A stretch of DNA of 64,000 nucleotides from Hirsutella rhossiliensis (lineage: Eukaryota; Ascomycota; Sordariomycetes; Hypocreales; Ophiocordycipitaceae). The stretch lies in assembly GCF_020360975.1 (NCBI RefSeq), contig NW_025408696.1:1-64000 (forward strand), in the 5' to 3' direction. Both the position numbers and the translations under genes were made by a program. Shown here piece by piece: positions 1-15,530 of this stretch (positions are counted from its first letter, which is position 1; the number at the start of each line of letters is the position of its first letter). The notes beneath the pieces were generated by a model, which searched no databases, was not told the origin of the DNA, and was given only the letters and a program-made list of their open reading frames with translations.

Positions 1-3000
1 CTGGCCGATGATGCTGACTTGCCGATCCTCGTCGGGCTGCGAATCTCTACCGTGCTCTCCTCGTCCTGCTCGTCAATGCGCGAGACCGGCCGTGGCATGA
101 AGCCCGGCGAGCTGAGGACCGGCGTGCAGATTGGCGCGTGACGAAATGGCAGGGGCCATGTTTCCACGCAGACCTGACTGCCCCAATCTGGGACTCCATC
201 AGGATCGTCGTCGAGGCTGTCCAGGTCTCGGCCACCACGTCGTGAATGACGGATGCAATGGGCGAAGAAAACGAAATGGTGAGATTCCGCCGCCTGGCGC
301 CACTGTCTCGACCCGCTCCTTCGAGCGGGCTGTCGAGCCTGAGCCAAGGCTTCCGAGCCTGCCCAGCTGCTCTCTCGCGGCCGAGGCCATGTGCGGACCT
401 GGTCGCTCCTGGGGAGACAGCGACATACCCTCCCCGGCGGTCTCGCCTGCGTGCTTAGCGGCTCCGGGCGCTCCAGTTCCGGTTGGTCAGCCACAGACTC
501 CTTTTGAGACGTGCAAGTCGAAGATTACGTAGCTCCTGGTTATGTCGACAGAGAGATCCGGGATACTAGCAAACGGATCCTCCTCGCTGTCGTCAGAAGG
601 CAGCACATTGACTGGAGAGGCGGACTTCGAGTCCTTCCTCTTGATCCAGATGTTGTGCTGCTTGTCCAAGCTACATACCTCCCATCTGTCGGATCAACGC
701 GAAACGCTCTCGGCATAATCGTCCTGCGAGACTCTCGAGCCTCGAGACGATGTCGTGGATATGTTCCTGGTCGACCTGCCTGTTGAGTCGCCTGAGAAGT
801 CTTTGGTAGCTCCCAAAGACCCATGATTCGGAGCTTGGCTTGGGGTGATCGAACATTGGGAGGTCGGTGATGATGTTGTCATAGGCGTGAATCGGCCTGT
901 CGTTTCCGGTGAGCCATACCGTCGTGCGTTTCGTCAAACTCTTGTGTTCTGGACATGAGGGGTTTGAGGATCGCAGAGACGAAGAAATGACGTCGCCCGT
1001 GTCGCTCTGCTCTTGATACTGTTCTAGCCGTTTGATGAGCTCTGGGTCTTCTTGTGGGGATCCTGGCAACGGCACCCTCGGCTCGGCGGCCGGAGAGCGG
1101 CTCGTTGGGGACTCGGTACGAATCCGTCAATGACGGCTGGGACCTCGCGCCGTCATACTCGGCCTCGATTCTTCGAGGCTCGCCAGCCCCGGCCTCACTT
1201 GGCTCCGGATCATGGCCATGATCTGGGCGGCTTGGTCGACGAAATCCTGGGTTCTGATGGACGGCTGTCTCTTAGCCTTGGAGCCGTTGTCGCTTGACGA
1301 AGACGGCCTGTTGTTCTGTGCGCCCTGAGAAGCGAGCCTGCCAGGGCCTCATCCTGTGACGAGTCCGGGCTAGGTGGGTACTGTCGCGAGGCCAAAGAAT
1401 GGAGCGCGAGGCGGGGCTGGTCCGTCGGCTCAACGTCGCCAGGCTGAGCATCCTTGCGCTTCTTGCCCATCATGGACTGCATGTGCCGATGGGCAGAGTC
1501 GGCAACGGCAGTGACGCTCGCGCCCAAAGGCCACATCCGACCGGTGCAGGTCCGCCGGCGCTTCGGGTCGGGTCGCTGATGGGGAGGTTCTCGGCCGCTT
1601 TCCTCCGAGTCGCCGTCGCGCTTCGGCGTCATAGCCGATGCCGGTCCTCCAGTGGAAGAGCAATGGTTGGAAGATTATGGGAGGTGCTCTTGTTGAGCTA
1701 GCAGGGGTTGACACCTTGGCTGAGGCTCTGATTCCGCCTCCTGCGGACGAATAGCTCTGGTTCGCGGACCGGCGACAGCTCGTGGTGGCTGGAGTGACGG
1801 AAAAGTGGCCAGGGCTGGAAGCGGCGCGACATTTTCCTTGTCGCGGACCTCTGAATCTTCGCCCGACTGGTACTCTACGTCTCCTGCGAATTCGTATCCA
1901 TCCAAATCCCACCGCCACCGACTGAAGGCGCGTGCACTGAGATGGCGACCCTCCACTGCTAGAATCTCGAGGCGGCCGTGGAGACTCCTGCTCAGGAGAT
2001 TCAAGGATGCCCCTCGAGGGGCTGCCGGAAGCCTCCTCGAACTGGCTGATGCGCCGAAGCAGAGTCTGGTTCGTAAAGGTATCGTAAGGCCGAAGAGCTT
2101 CAGGGACTGCCGCCGGGCTGGTCCCCAGAGTCTTGCCTGACCTGCCGCTTGTCGGGGCTTGGGAATGGCGCGCGAGGTAAGGACGGACTGGGCGAGAAGT
2201 GGATGCTGGGACGCGGCAGACTTGCCTGTGCGAACTGTCGGGAACTGCTTAGGAGTGCTCGCTTGTAGCGATTCTTCGGGCAGCATTTCTGAAGTGTCTG
2301 CGCCCAGGTCTGAGCTCAGGCCGCGGTTGTAGAATGAACCATCCCCTGACCTCCCGCCTCGTTGCAGGTTGATGAACCCCCCCTTGCGCATGTAGGCGTC
2401 GGTCGATTCGGCGTTGGCAGCTGCATCCTCAGTGGCTTCGAAGCCTATGAGGATCAATCAGCGAGCCCGCGAGCATCTGGTTGATCTGCAGGCGCTCCAG
2501 CTTGTGGTGCAGCTGCTCTTGGGCACATCGATTGGCGCAAAGTCAATCACCCCCTGTTCGCTGTGCTTGCCGATCAAGATGGGGCTGAAGTCTTCGTTTC
2601 GAATATCGCTCTGGCCGCTTGCCTTTCTCGATGGGCCCGCTCCGTCTTGCGGCGCAGCGCAACGGCTGGGGTCGAGGAGGACAGTCGAGCTATTCCGCCG
2701 TCGCCTGTCCGGGGAGGGTCCCGATGCCAACCCGGAGTCCTCGACCGTTGAAGACGACAAGTCACCAACGTTCAGCCTGTATTTGATTTCGCGCTGCGGC
2801 CTGCGGGGGCTTGGACTGGGCGTGGTAGCTCCTTGGCCGGTGGATTCGTCGTCATCTACCGAAGCAACATATCGCTCCAGGTCGGCGTCGATATCAAGTT
2901 CGAATGAAGCGGCGGGCTCGATGGCAGAGTGGTCTGCGACTGCTCGACAGCATCTTCGCTCGACGGAGGCGGTTTGAATATGTCTTGCAGACCGGCTGCA

Positions 3001-3433
3001 GCGGACGAGAAGAGATCGCGCTGCTCCCGTGGAAATCTTGCCGTGAACGAGGCGTCGCTTCCACTCAGGCGTTTCCGACTGCCGCGTGGACGAAGTGGTG
3101 CTGGACGCTGTTGCGAATGACGGATCCGTTGGTCGCGGCCAGGGGAGATTGGCCGGCGTCGTCGCCCGTCGACGCCTTGCTCTCCCTCGACAACAGGCGG
3201 CGACCCGAGATGTGTGACTCGTTGACGCTGCGCTCATTGAGGACCAAAGGGCTGCTGTTGCGCTCCGAGATGAGAGAGGACCTTCCGATTCTTTGCGGGA
3301 TGCGGCTCTGGGGCTCCGGGCGTGGCGCTGCTTTGGCGTGAGTGGCACCGGTCAGAGGCGGCAGCGCCAGCCGACGTGTCGCTCTCGGCTGGGAGATCAG
3401 TCCTCGGACAGAATCTAACCAAGCGTGATCCAT
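1..3433 (-). CDS. cdc11: Cdc11/Nud1-type septation initiation network scaffold protein (N-terminal part, frameshifted, runs off left edge)
   Basis: Spindle-pole-body scaffold that recruits the septation initiation (mitotic exit) kinase cascade. Reading leftwards from the ATG at 3433 the protein starts MDHAWLDSVRGLISQPR. Further pieces follow in alternating minus frames: SRIPQRIGRSS, the hallmark TPEWKRRLVHG near 3050, EQRDLFSSAAAGLQD near 3000, NEDFSPILIGKH near 2580, TSEMLPEESLQASTPKQFPT near 2270, KLFG plus YDTFTNQTLLRRISQ near 2080, and DKQHNIWIKRK with LPSDDSEEDPFASIPDL near 600. These match the long N-terminal half of the fungal Cdc11 family as I remember it. The C-terminal leucine-rich repeats are not seen and should lie beyond position 1. 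At least five one-base shifts are needed; one near 2085 looks like a missing C in a GGCC run. They are more likely sequencing indels than real mutations. Family call fairly sure, exon structure not resolved. Confidence 0.75.
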
Positions 3434-4339
3434 CGCGGGCAGGCAGACGTGCGTCAGTTGCGCCGCGTCGCCATGAAAGCAAGCCGGGTGCGACGCCGTC
3501 TGGTTCCGGGGCGAGCTATGCGGCCCGTCAAGCTGTTTGAGAGGGCCGGCCAAGGTGTTTGCGGTCTCGGCGCGAGGGCGACAGTCGGCGCAAAGCTGCT
3601 TGTTGTTTGAAGTCCGACGAAGCGAAGAGGTGAGAATACAGATAATGGACGATGAATACAAGCCAGCAGCCAGCTCGAGCAATTGGACCGCAGTCGAAGC
3701 AGCAGCAGTGCCTCCTTTCCTCGGCGACGCGACCAGCGTGGATACGCGTCCTCTGTTCTGTGGCAATCGTCGGGATGCTGGCGATGTATATTCAAGTACC
3801 GAGCTGGAGCGAGAGACGTAAACACGGGCCCAGGATGAACCTTGATTGCGGGGCCGCCGTTGCTGTGCCAACAACCCATGCCATGGTCCAGGTCACGTGC
3901 CTCCATCTATCTATCGTCTGCACCCACTTTGTTTCTCCCCCTTGGTCATGTCACAATGAGAAGAATGTCAACTACTCAGGCTTGTGACGGATCATCACGC
4001 TTTCTCTGATGCCTCTTCGAGCCAGCACGCAGCCACCAGCTATCGCCCGAATTCCATGCGTCCCTGACCCGACGAGTCACTCTGCAGGGGACGGCGGGGA
4101 GTTCAGCCGCGGAGCTCATTTACGCGACATCACGTGCCAGCGCGAAGCGCGCCGCGCCAACCCCCTCGACGAATTTCAAGCCACCACCGCCAATTCACAG
4201 ACAAGCTCGGCCGACACTCGTCGTCAACGACCAACCAAGACGTGCGCAACTGCAATGTGAGCTCGGGCATTCATCGCGCCACTACTCGTCAATCTCGCCC
4301 TCGACCTTGCTCTGTCTCGCTTGGATCGACTATCCACCA
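3434..4339. promoter_or_regulatory. Shared divergent promoter region
   Basis: About 0.9 kb lies between the start of the Cdc11-like gene (minus strand) and the start of the next gene (plus strand), so it must hold both promoters. No conserved reading frame continues through it. I see no clear TATA box or defined operator. The 3' half (about 4000-4330) is C/A-rich and pyrimidine-rich, as fungal 5' leaders often are. Confidence 0.45.
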
Positions 4340-7300
4340 ATGGCCATGGTGCCCGATGACCCCTTGAGCCGCGGGACCTTCCTGTCTACTCAGAAGCAAT
4401 GTGCGACGACGAACCCTACTATCAAGGCTCGGAAGATGAGGACTACCCGATCCGCAAACGAGAAGGCTGCGGTATGAGAAGGCTGGCCAGCGTTTTTGGA
4501 CGCAAGGTCCCATTCTTGCTCTCGGCGTCGCTGCGCGGCCCTTTAACGAGGACTCTGGCTGGACCAACCCTTGGAGTAAGCAGCGGTGCGAGTACGGACG
4601 AGCCTCTCAATTCGTCTGCGAATCGGTACACGGGCAGACGACAAAAGCACCCTGGAAACAAGAATCAACCGCCGATGACCGCGATTGCCACCTGCCAAGT
4701 CGGAGAGCCTTAAGCAGGCCCCAGCCTCAGGGTCGCATCCATATCTCAAGCGGGATGAGCTGGCCATGGTTCAGAATTGGCGAGAGAACATCCATGAGCC
4801 GTCTCTCTCACAGATTCTTTCTGGGCGTCGTCCACTTCAGAGACCGGCGTGACCACAACGAAGCGAAGAGCCACAGAATCCGCGTGGCTCAAGCGAGTGG
4901 CAGAACAAGAGGAGAAGGACTGATGCCGACGACCCAAGATTCTCCAATTCACCGTTCGTTTCGAGCCAGCCCGACTCGTACTCCTCCCCGTCGCCAGGAT
5001 CCACGCCGCCGTAGCTTCGGCTCTAGCGGCGTCGAAAAGCCAGGGCGACGATATCGGCTCTGCACGAAAGTCGCTGTCGGGACACCGGCCACAGATTAAA
5101 CACGAAAGCAATGACGCCGACGACGACGAACTCATGACGAACACGCCAGATGCCGCCTTTCCCAGCGTCTCCGGCTGTCCGCGTCAAGCGAAGCGCTCAC
5201 CTCCCAGGCAACATGTTTGGAGGTCTGCCATATTGCATGTCGGCGGCGTGGCAGACGAGTTGAGCCAGAATGAAGCAGCCGCGGCAACACTCTCCTCTCT
5301 CTGTTTCCCAGCGACATGGGACCTCGCCAAGTGCGCTTCAAACGTCGCGACCAAGGAAGTGCCGAATGCTTTCGCAACAGCCAAAACATCCCCATCCAGA
5401 CAAGCTGGCGGAACATTAAAGTTGAAGCTGAAGAAGACTGCTGCAATGAAACGGGCAGCGCGATGACGAGCCACAATGGTCCTCGACGAGGACTGGGCTC
5501 CTTTCGGGACGCAGCAGGATCAAAGCTTTTGCTTTAAGATGCGATATGCGTTGGAGAGAGCCGAGGTCCTCGATCAAGCGCTGCCGGATGAACCCAATCA
5601 GCCTGCGTCGCCCTAACTTGTCTTCACAGGAACCATTGAGCGACATGCAAGCCGCCGAGGACAGGTCGTCGCATGTGGACAAAAATGGTCCAACGGAGGA
5701 CGAAAGCGACGGTCGCGACGATGACGAAACCGAGTCCATTCCGTCATCAGACGACATCGACGAGTTCCACGTGCGATTTATGGAGCGGTATTTAGATGGT
5801 TGGGATCAGGAATTGGCCTGTGGTGCCACCTCTCAAGTCGAGCAGGAAGTGGTGTATGATGATGCACAGGAAGACGTGGCCGAGATCGCCCAGCAGGCTA
5901 TCCATGCTATGTCGCCCGTGCAGTCTGGCTTGAATGTTCTTCGCTGGCCATTGAGTCCAAAGAAGAAGCAAAAACTGTGGCCCAGCCTCTGCCATCGGCC
6001 ATTTCCCTAACGTCACACTCTGTTTGTCGAGAACCAGCTCCCGAACCTGAAAGTGTCGAACTCGATCGTCCAACAGCACAGCACGAGACATCCTCGGCGA
6101 TTGAGATGGAGCATGAGACGCTGGTTCCCTCAGCCCTGCCGCAAAGTGCTGTTGCTGACCCATCATCGGAGGCGGAACCCTCTTCACGCCATCCGATGGC
6201 CCCTCAGGAGGCAGAGCTCGTTCCGTCTGTCGAAGCCCAACGCAGCCTGCAGGATGCTGCTGTACATGCCGAGCAAGGCGACTCTTCGATGAGAGAGAGG
6301 CCGAGTCTCTCTGCAGAAGGTACCCGAAGCGACTTCTCCATCAGAGCATACTGAATAAACTTGCTCCGCTGAGCCCATGGTCCAGACATCCGCAGCCGGC
6401 TCCAAGCCTTGGACCGTCACCCATCTCTCGACCCAGGATGGACAGCACACCATGCAACACCAGGCCTGAAGAGCAGATCTTTACGCATCTGATACGTCAC
6501 AGCGTGGTGCCAGCGAGCACAGTGGCCTTGGGCTATATTCTTCTGCGCCGGAAGAGATGCAAGTAGCTGCTCTACCCGGCATGATGGCCGAGTCTGCAGC
6601 TGTAGACGCTGTGTCGGAGCAGGACCGCAACGCAGTTGAACAAGGAGCTGATGAAGGCATGGACGCCAATCAAACGAACATGGATGAGAGATTAAATGAA
6701 ACCTGGATTGCGGCCTCACAACAAAGCCCTTGGGCACGTGCAGAGCCTACACAGCGAGAGGCCCTACTACCCGTAGACAGAACGCCAAGCCATGGGGACA
6801 AGAGTCGCCATCGCAGCCTGGCACCGCGCCCCGTCAGGCTACCGCCTGAAGCGCAGAGTCCATGGTCGTGTGACGCTGAACTTGACGCAATTGCAGCAGC
6901 CGAGTCAGGTGCAGCCGTGGACATTGATGGCTGCGGCAGCCACGGCGGGAATGTCTCGAATTCGCAGCCTCAACCTCAGCCGCGGCCGTCCACGCCGGAG
7001 CCGCAGTTTGCCGTCAAGACTTTTGCCTCGTTTCTGTCTCCTTCGCCTGGACGGAGCCGCGGGCAGAGAGGGCGTCCAACGGTCCGCGACGACGGGGCGG
7101 CGGCCCTCCTCGGCCATGAAAAACCCGTGGAGCTGCTCGCGCCCCGTCCGCCGGGTTTCCTGGGCGTTGATGCCGCAGGACCAGGGAGTCCTTGGGGACG
7201 AGCAGAACACGCAACCCCGAGCCGACGCCAAAATCCTTGCCTCTGCGGCATAGGCTCCGCCAAGTCTCCCCGCCGGCCACCCCGATCGAGGACCTGCCCG

Positions 7301-7710
7301 TTTCGGAACAGTCGCGGTTCAGCAAGCACTTTGCAGCCGTGGCCAGCCGCACCGACGGCCAGCGGCATAAGCTCATCCCGACGGCTTCGCAGCAGGCCCT
7401 GCAGAGCCCTGGCATGCAGGGCATGGCGAGGACCTTTTTGGCAGCGGACGAGGTGGGGCCCGGCGCCGAGACGGCGCCGGCGGCGGATGACGTCGGGGGT
7501 TCTAATGACGAGGCCTTCGACGGAGATGGGGACGAGGCAGACGGAGGGTCCGACGAGTCGGAGGAGCCGATGGAGCTGGTCGAGGACATGCTCCGCGAAA
7601 TCGCCGACTTTGTCAAGTCGTGGGACGTCGACGCCGAGCTCGACGAGGCGCGCAGGGCGACCAGGCCCGAGGCCGGCCGGGTCAACCTGGCGAGCCAAAG
7701 CCCGTGGTAG
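4340..7710 (+). CDS. Conserved ascomycete protein of unknown function ('protamine P1'-like annotation group), frameshifted
   Basis: No biochemical function is known to me. The pieces match a protein family of filamentous ascomycetes that databases often label 'protamine P1', a name without functional basis. From a likely ATG at 4340 the pieces are GSEDEDYPIRKRE (4430), VPFLLSASLRGP then NEDSGWTNPW in the next frame (4507-4585), MRYALERAEVLDQALPDEP (5538-5594), an acidic stretch with MERYLDGWDQEL (5778-5815), FASFLSPSP (7020), NPWS..RRVSWA (7120-7170) and a C-terminal block. That block reads RFSKHFAAVASRTDGQRHK, then LIPTASQQALQSPG, then LVEDMLREIADFV and WDVDAELDEARR (7310-7650), and ends at the TAG at 7708-7710. 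The protein is long, low-complexity and acidic. At least five frame changes are needed. The start is uncertain because the first conserved block begins about 90 bases downstream in another frame. Confidence 0.6.
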
Positions 7711-8395
7711 GGCCCGAGGTCCTGGTTGTCTCGGGAGAGAGCCCGGCTGAGTCGGTCAAGTCGCGAGACAAGACCCAATCATGGGGGCAGAGCCATCTCT
7801 CACTTGCCATGAAAACCGAGTCTTGACGCGGAACAAGCGGTTTCCGCGGGGGAGTTGGAGCAGGGTCGCTACCCGTCTGTGTCTTTTCGTTTAGGGGCCA
7901 GGAACACCCTTTGTTCAACCAAATCATGGCGCGCATATTTGTTGTTTTCTGGCGAACGGCTACAAGCCCGAAGCATGCTTAGGCAGCTGCCGCCTTCCAC
8001 CTGGCGCAAGTATAGTATAGAGAGTTACACGGGTCGTGGAATTGAACATTTACGTGTGAGTGTGTGCGCGCGCCATCTTGGACGCAAGGTCCCGACAACA
8101 TCAACTCCAGACGTTACCGCTCCGAACACGACCGCAGGCGCACTCAAGCGTCGCCAAGTAAGTTACACGGTCCTGAATTGTAAACACACATCGTACCTCG
8201 AAACGTGTCCATCGTCGGCACACACAGAGTGTGGGTATAGCATCGAATGAAAAGAAGTTTGTTCATGCGGCCTCATATCAAACAATCCAGCCGCTGCCGA
8301 TTCCGGCCCATCATTATGTTGCAAGAAAAGCCCATCCACCACCACGCAGGATGCAACGCAAGCGAGCCTCGCCGCTCCACCCGAGGCGTCACGGT
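7711..8395. other. Intergenic, no gene recognised
   Basis: This stretch runs from the stop of the preceding gene to the hAT insertion. Its reading frames are short and match nothing I know. It presumably holds the 3' untranslated region and terminator of the upstream gene. Confidence 0.4.
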
Positions 8396-8403
8396 GCTTC
8401 CTC
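8396..8403. repeat. hAT target-site duplication, left copy
   Basis: The 8-bp sequence GCTTCCTC immediately precedes the left TIR and recurs exactly at 11025-11032. An 8-bp duplication is the hallmark of hAT transposase insertion. Confidence 0.93.
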
Positions 8404-8416
8404 CAGGGTGGTTTTC
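8404..8416 (+). repeat. hAT left terminal inverted repeat
   Basis: CAGGGTGGTTTTC is the exact reverse complement of 11012-11024. hAT ends commonly begin CAG-G. Confidence 0.92.
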
Positions 8417-8650
8417 CATACAAGTATGGAAATACCCTTTCCATACTATGGCATGGACAGGGTATGGATATGGATCCATAGTATTTCAATACTCAGTCGA
8501 TAATTGGCCAAATTGCGCCACTGACCGGGACCCCTACAGCGCCATCGTCCAGGGGTCTGAGGGCCTTGAACACCGCTAATTCCCACACAAACACAAATCG
8601 CTTTCCCCACCATTTTGCACCAACGCGTCGGACGAGTCAGTTGTCGAACT

Positions 8651-10755
8651 ATGGATACTGCAAGTACGTTATCCTTCTTCGATGCTGAATCTATTTTGTC
8701 GGACTCTACGACATCAAGATCTCGCAATACAAGAGGCAAAGCGGCTATCGCAACGTGGAAGCATGCTCGCGTTGCAGCAGAGGGGGAGGAAGAGTTTAAG
8801 GGCCGAAATCGCCTTCTCTATTGCAGTCATTGTCCCCAGACAAAGCCGTACAGAACTTCAGTTACCACTAACTTTCGAAAACATCTGGAGGAAAGCACGA
8901 TATTCGAGTCGTGGAAGATTTGACTCCTCTTCAATCGTCCATCTTTGAGGGTTTGAGCAACTCTACCAGCAAGCACGGGACTTGGGCCGCACAACGGAGA
9001 TTGAGTCGGAGGTCTTCAAACGCTACCTGGACCAAGACAAGATAAACAAAGCCTTAGCTTTGCTGATCGTCGCACGAAACCTTCCTTATCGATTGTCGAA
9101 TCCGCGAATTTCACCTCTTCATTTCGACCTTGAACCCGGTCGCGAAGGACTATCTCCCTTCCGCCCACTCGACTATTCCACGAATTATCGACAATCATTT
9201 CCAGTCGGCCAAGGATATCGTGCGAATGAAGCTCCAGTCAGCAAAATCCAAGGTTCACCTCTCGCTTGACATTTGGACGTCCCCAATCGGCTCCTTCTTC
9301 TCGAGTTTGCTCCACTGTTGACCACGCACAAGAAGCACGACGGAAAGCTCTCCTTGCACTTCGGCCTGTGGCGAACCATTCCGGGAGGAGCAATTCGTTA
9401 CACTTCTTCCCATCTTGCGGGACTTTGGTATTCTGCGACGCCTTGGAAGCATCGTTGGGGATAATTCGAGCACGAATGACACCCTCTGCCGGGCAGTGAG
9501 CACGTATCTCAAGAAGAGGGCGTCAAATGGGATCCTGAAGTTCACCGCCTCCGATGCCTAGGCCACGTTATCAACTTGGCAGTTCAAGCTTTCCTGTTCC
9601 AGAATTCTATTGACTTGAAAGAGGGCGAAATATGCGAAGACGCAGATGACCTGGCAAAGTTCAAAGGCAGCGCACCGAATTTCGCCGCCTTGGACCACTT
9701 GGTAAGCTCCACAACCTGGTTGTCAACATCCGGAGTTCATCAGGACGCAGTGGAGTTTATGGAACTCGCTGAGAGGGCATTCCACTTGACAATCGTACGA
9801 GGTGGAATAGCTGGTATCAAATGCTGCATGTTGCCACTCAGCAGAAACTGCCAGCGCTCTGGACACCTACACCAGAATCATTTCGAAGATCTTTCTGCAG
9901 ATTTTCTATTGCCGGAAGATTGGGCCCGGCTCCGAATAATTGAGAAGATCCTTCAACCGTTCGCCCGAGCGACATTAGCAACACAAGGGGATCATGCGAC
10001 CCTGGACAAAGTGCTCTTCACGATGGACGTCTTGATCCGATGCTTTGATGAAGCCCTGGTACCATGCCTTCCATTCCTCTGATCTCCTTGTGCAAGCGCT
10101 GAGATGGTGCAATAGGTCTCGTACAAATCAGACACCGAGCTGTCCTTTAGGATCAAACGAGGGTGGGAAGTCTTTGACAAATATTATAGCAAGACAGAAG
10201 CATCGCCCTATTATGCAGCTGCCTTGATCCTTCATCCCAGCTATCGCACAACATACATCCAGGCAAATTGGAAGAAGAAGTGGCAAAAACCTGCGTTCAA
10301 ACAGGTCAAAGACCTTTGGCTCACATACCGAGACACTGTGGATGGCGCCCTCTCGCAACATTTACTAGATGACGATGATGACGAGGACCTTGACGCGTTT
10401 GATCGCATTTCAAGGAACCTGCAGAATTGCACTCGACCGTCAAGCCAGGACGAGTACGAAGATTACATTTCATGTGATCCGTACGACATTACGCCGACGA
10501 CGGCCTTGTCATGGTGGCTTCAAGAGCAACAGAAAACGATGGCACAAGCTATCACAAATGGCCATAGACATCCTATCAATGCCGGCGATGAGTGATGAAC
10601 CTGAGCGGGTGTTCTCAGGGCGCGTCGCACAATCTCATGGGAAAGAGCCCAATTGGACGCGAAACAAGTCGAAAGGAGAATGCTTAAAGCATTGGCTCAA
10701 GAACGATATCTTGCAAGGGGCCGAGGGTGGTGGCGGGTCCCCAGATTTTGGGTAA
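8651..10755 (+). CDS. hAT transposase (BED zinc finger, RNase-H-like core, C-terminal dimerisation domain), frameshifted
   Basis: Catalyses cut-and-paste movement of the surrounding element. From the ATG at 8651 a BED-type finger is visible (W-K-HAR..., then LLYCSHC and TNFRKHL, 8755-8890). The catalytic core has VHLSLDIWTSPIG (9260; first Asp), IVGDNSSTND (9450; second Asp), a CLGHVINLA motif (9557-9585) and the RWNSWYQMLHVAT block (9800-9835). The C-terminal hAT dimerisation region has MSDEPERVFSGARRTISWE (10580-10640), LDAKQVERR, and ECLKHWLKNDIL before a stop at 10755. The pieces are spread over all three frames with roughly eight one-base shifts and possibly introns. The host gene upstream has the same problem, so the shifts need not mean the transposase is dead. 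Confidence 0.85.
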
Positions 10756-11011
10756 AATCCTGGCTCAACTTCTACGCCTGTTTCCTGCAAAAGAGCAAAT
10801 TTCTGCTATCCCCTTACCGGTCGTCTGTCATTACGTTCACGTTAACTGTTCCTTGATTTTCATTGATTCATGTCGTGTTTGGCACGTTTGCCGAGACCAT
10901 ATAGGTGAGCTGTTGCGGGATGCGCACGGACCAAGAATGGAAAGGTGTATTGCAATACTTGCAATAAATGTGGGGCGATACTCAGTATGGATTGCACACC
11001 TTTCCATATAT

Positions 11012-11024
11012 GAAAACCACCCTG
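11012..11024 (-). repeat. hAT right terminal inverted repeat
   Basis: GAAAACCACCCTG is the perfect inverted copy of 8404-8416. Confidence 0.92.
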
Positions 11025-11032
11025 GCTTCCTC
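11025..11032. repeat. hAT target-site duplication, right copy
   Basis: GCTTCCTC, identical to 8396-8403. Confidence 0.93.
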
Positions 11033-11143
11033 TCTACCTCGAGGACGGACGGTCGCATTATATACTCTACCCACCCTTCTGTACACGTCCAGGCATTCCC
11101 TGGAAATATGTACCGTTGCCACGGGCTTCCATTGCAGGACACA

Positions 11144-13759
<2,616 letters not shown>

Positions 13760-14470
13760 GTTGGCGGCTGCGAGGCAGAGAGGCGCTGGGTAGGAGGCCG
13801 AGCTTCAAGGCTGCGGGGGGCAGATGCGCGGCTGGGGAGGAGGAAGAGGAGGAGGCAGCTGAAAGAGGCAGCAGCAGAAGCGGGCAGGGCTATATACAGC
13901 TGTGGCGTGGTTGATTGGGCCACGGCGACACATTGGACGCAAGGATCGACAGGATGGTGGTGAGTAATAATAACAATGCAGCCATGGCCAGAGAGAGAGA
14001 GAGACAGAGACGCGGCTGCAGCTGACCATGATCAGCTGCCCGGGCCAACAGCAGCCTGGGACGCAGCACCAAACGGCGAGTCCCGGAGCGCTGAGGCGCT
14101 GGAACGACGCAGTGAGACACAGCGAGATACCTGCCCCGGCGAGGGACGAGTTAGCACGGGCCAGCACAAAGTGGCCGTGGGGCTGTTAACCGGCCAATGT
14201 ACCTGGCTTGTACCACGGCGGCGGTTCGGTGCAGGTCAGCAATCCATCGCTTACCGGGGGCCGCTAGGCAGCAGCTATGTGCCTCTAATAAGGCAGGGCG
14301 GGCGTTGGTGGCGGATCAAACGGCGGGAGCCGACTGGCTGGGGCGTTGCACGGCAGTTTTGGGAAGGGAGGGGATCGGTGTCAGATGCGCGTGGTTGCAA
14401 GTACTGTAAGTATGTAATATGTATGGGCAGCATATTCAGTGTGTGTGACCTGTGTGGGCCCTGTGGGTGT

Positions 14471-14472
14471 GA

Positions 14473-14520
<48 letters not shown>
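14471..14520. repeat. (GA)n microsatellite
   Basis: About 50 bases of near-perfect GA dinucleotide repeat, with single-base interruptions at both ends. Confidence 0.95.
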
Positions 14521-15530
14521 TTTGGAAAAGTGAAGCCATCACCACCCCTCCGTCGGGCTCGTACCGCCGTTGCGAGGGGGGGTTCGCCCCTGTTTTTGTG
14601 GCTCTTATTCGTACATACTTCGTACCTCGACCTTGGCACAGTTTGGGTCCATCGTGTTGTTGTTTTGCCTTAGTAGTCTCGGTTGTCCCCGCCGCGTTTG
14701 GCGGCACTCCTCATCAGGCAAGGCGCCCAGTGCCCGAAGTCCGTACAGTAGCCAAGTAAGCTTAGGTAATAAGGTATAAGTAATGTTCCACTGCCGGTAC
14801 GTATTGCAGTATTACTGTATTGATTGAGAGGCAATCCTTTGGCAGCGCACAGCTTGGGTAGTTGCGCACTGTTAAGCGGATCAAAGTTAAAGAGACTGCG
14901 ATTCTAGGAATTCACCACGAAGCGACAAGTATCGACAAGGCTAATTAGTGAGACTTCTTTTCCAGCGAGCTTTACTACCTAGTGAGCCCAAGTGCCGCTT
15001 AAAGCACAGCATTCTCATTGGTCAACTTCCCGATCGGCAAGGGATTGCGGCAAGTAATAACTCGATGTACTGTACAGTTTGCGTCGTCATCGAGGTCCCT
15101 ACCCATCCTACTCATCAGCAATCAGCATAGCCCCAGGACGCAGCCCCAAGACGCAGTCCCGTGCTGACACGGTGCTCAGACAAGGACTGGAGGTCCGAAA
15201 CCCCTCGCCGTCCCGTGTTTGGGACCCTGAGGACAGCCAACTTGAAGATGGGATGCAGTGGACCCGTAGTCCGAGATATCTTGGGCGCATTGACGCCCGG
15301 GGTACCAATGTGGTGTCAAAATCCTTGTTAAGATTTATTTGGAGAGGACAAGAGCGCCGAGTTGGAGGGTCACGACGAGTCTCAGAGTCGTGAGTGAAAT
15401 TGACCAGGCCTTCGAAACTCACTTTCGTACAACCACATGTGCACAGACATGGACAAGACGGTGGTTCCGGCTTCGAGGCTCTGATCAAGACGTTACCTAA
15501 AGGCTAAAAGTCCCATGTTGCTCCGCATAC

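Larger units (their letters stand above)
8404..11024 (+). mobile_element. Complete hAT-superfamily DNA transposon (2621 bp)
   Basis: The element is bounded by perfect 13-bp terminal inverted repeats (CAGGGTGGTTTTC at 8404-8416 and its reverse complement at 11012-11024). It is flanked by a perfect 8-bp duplication, GCTTCCTC. Similarity continues imperfectly inside the TIRs, and there are subterminal repeats around CCATAC/GTATGG (8413-8470). Its only gene is a transposase with a BED finger and a hAT dimerisation domain. The DNA is not RIPed: CA and TG are abundant. It sits downstream of the sugar-transporter gene. Perfect termini and target duplication argue for a fairly recent insertion. Confidence 0.93.

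Noticed and set aside
199..4260. Many plus-strand ORFs of 60-190 codons over the Cdc11-like gene
   Set aside because: They lie antisense to conserved minus-strand coding motifs and have the arginine- and serine-rich make-up of GC-rich shadow frames.
6905..7778. Minus-strand ORFs of 240 and 254 codons at 6976-7698 and 7014-7778
   Set aside because: They are antisense to the conserved C-terminal block of the plus-strand gene (RFSKHFAAVASRTDG, WDVDAELDEARR), which is the better-supported frame.
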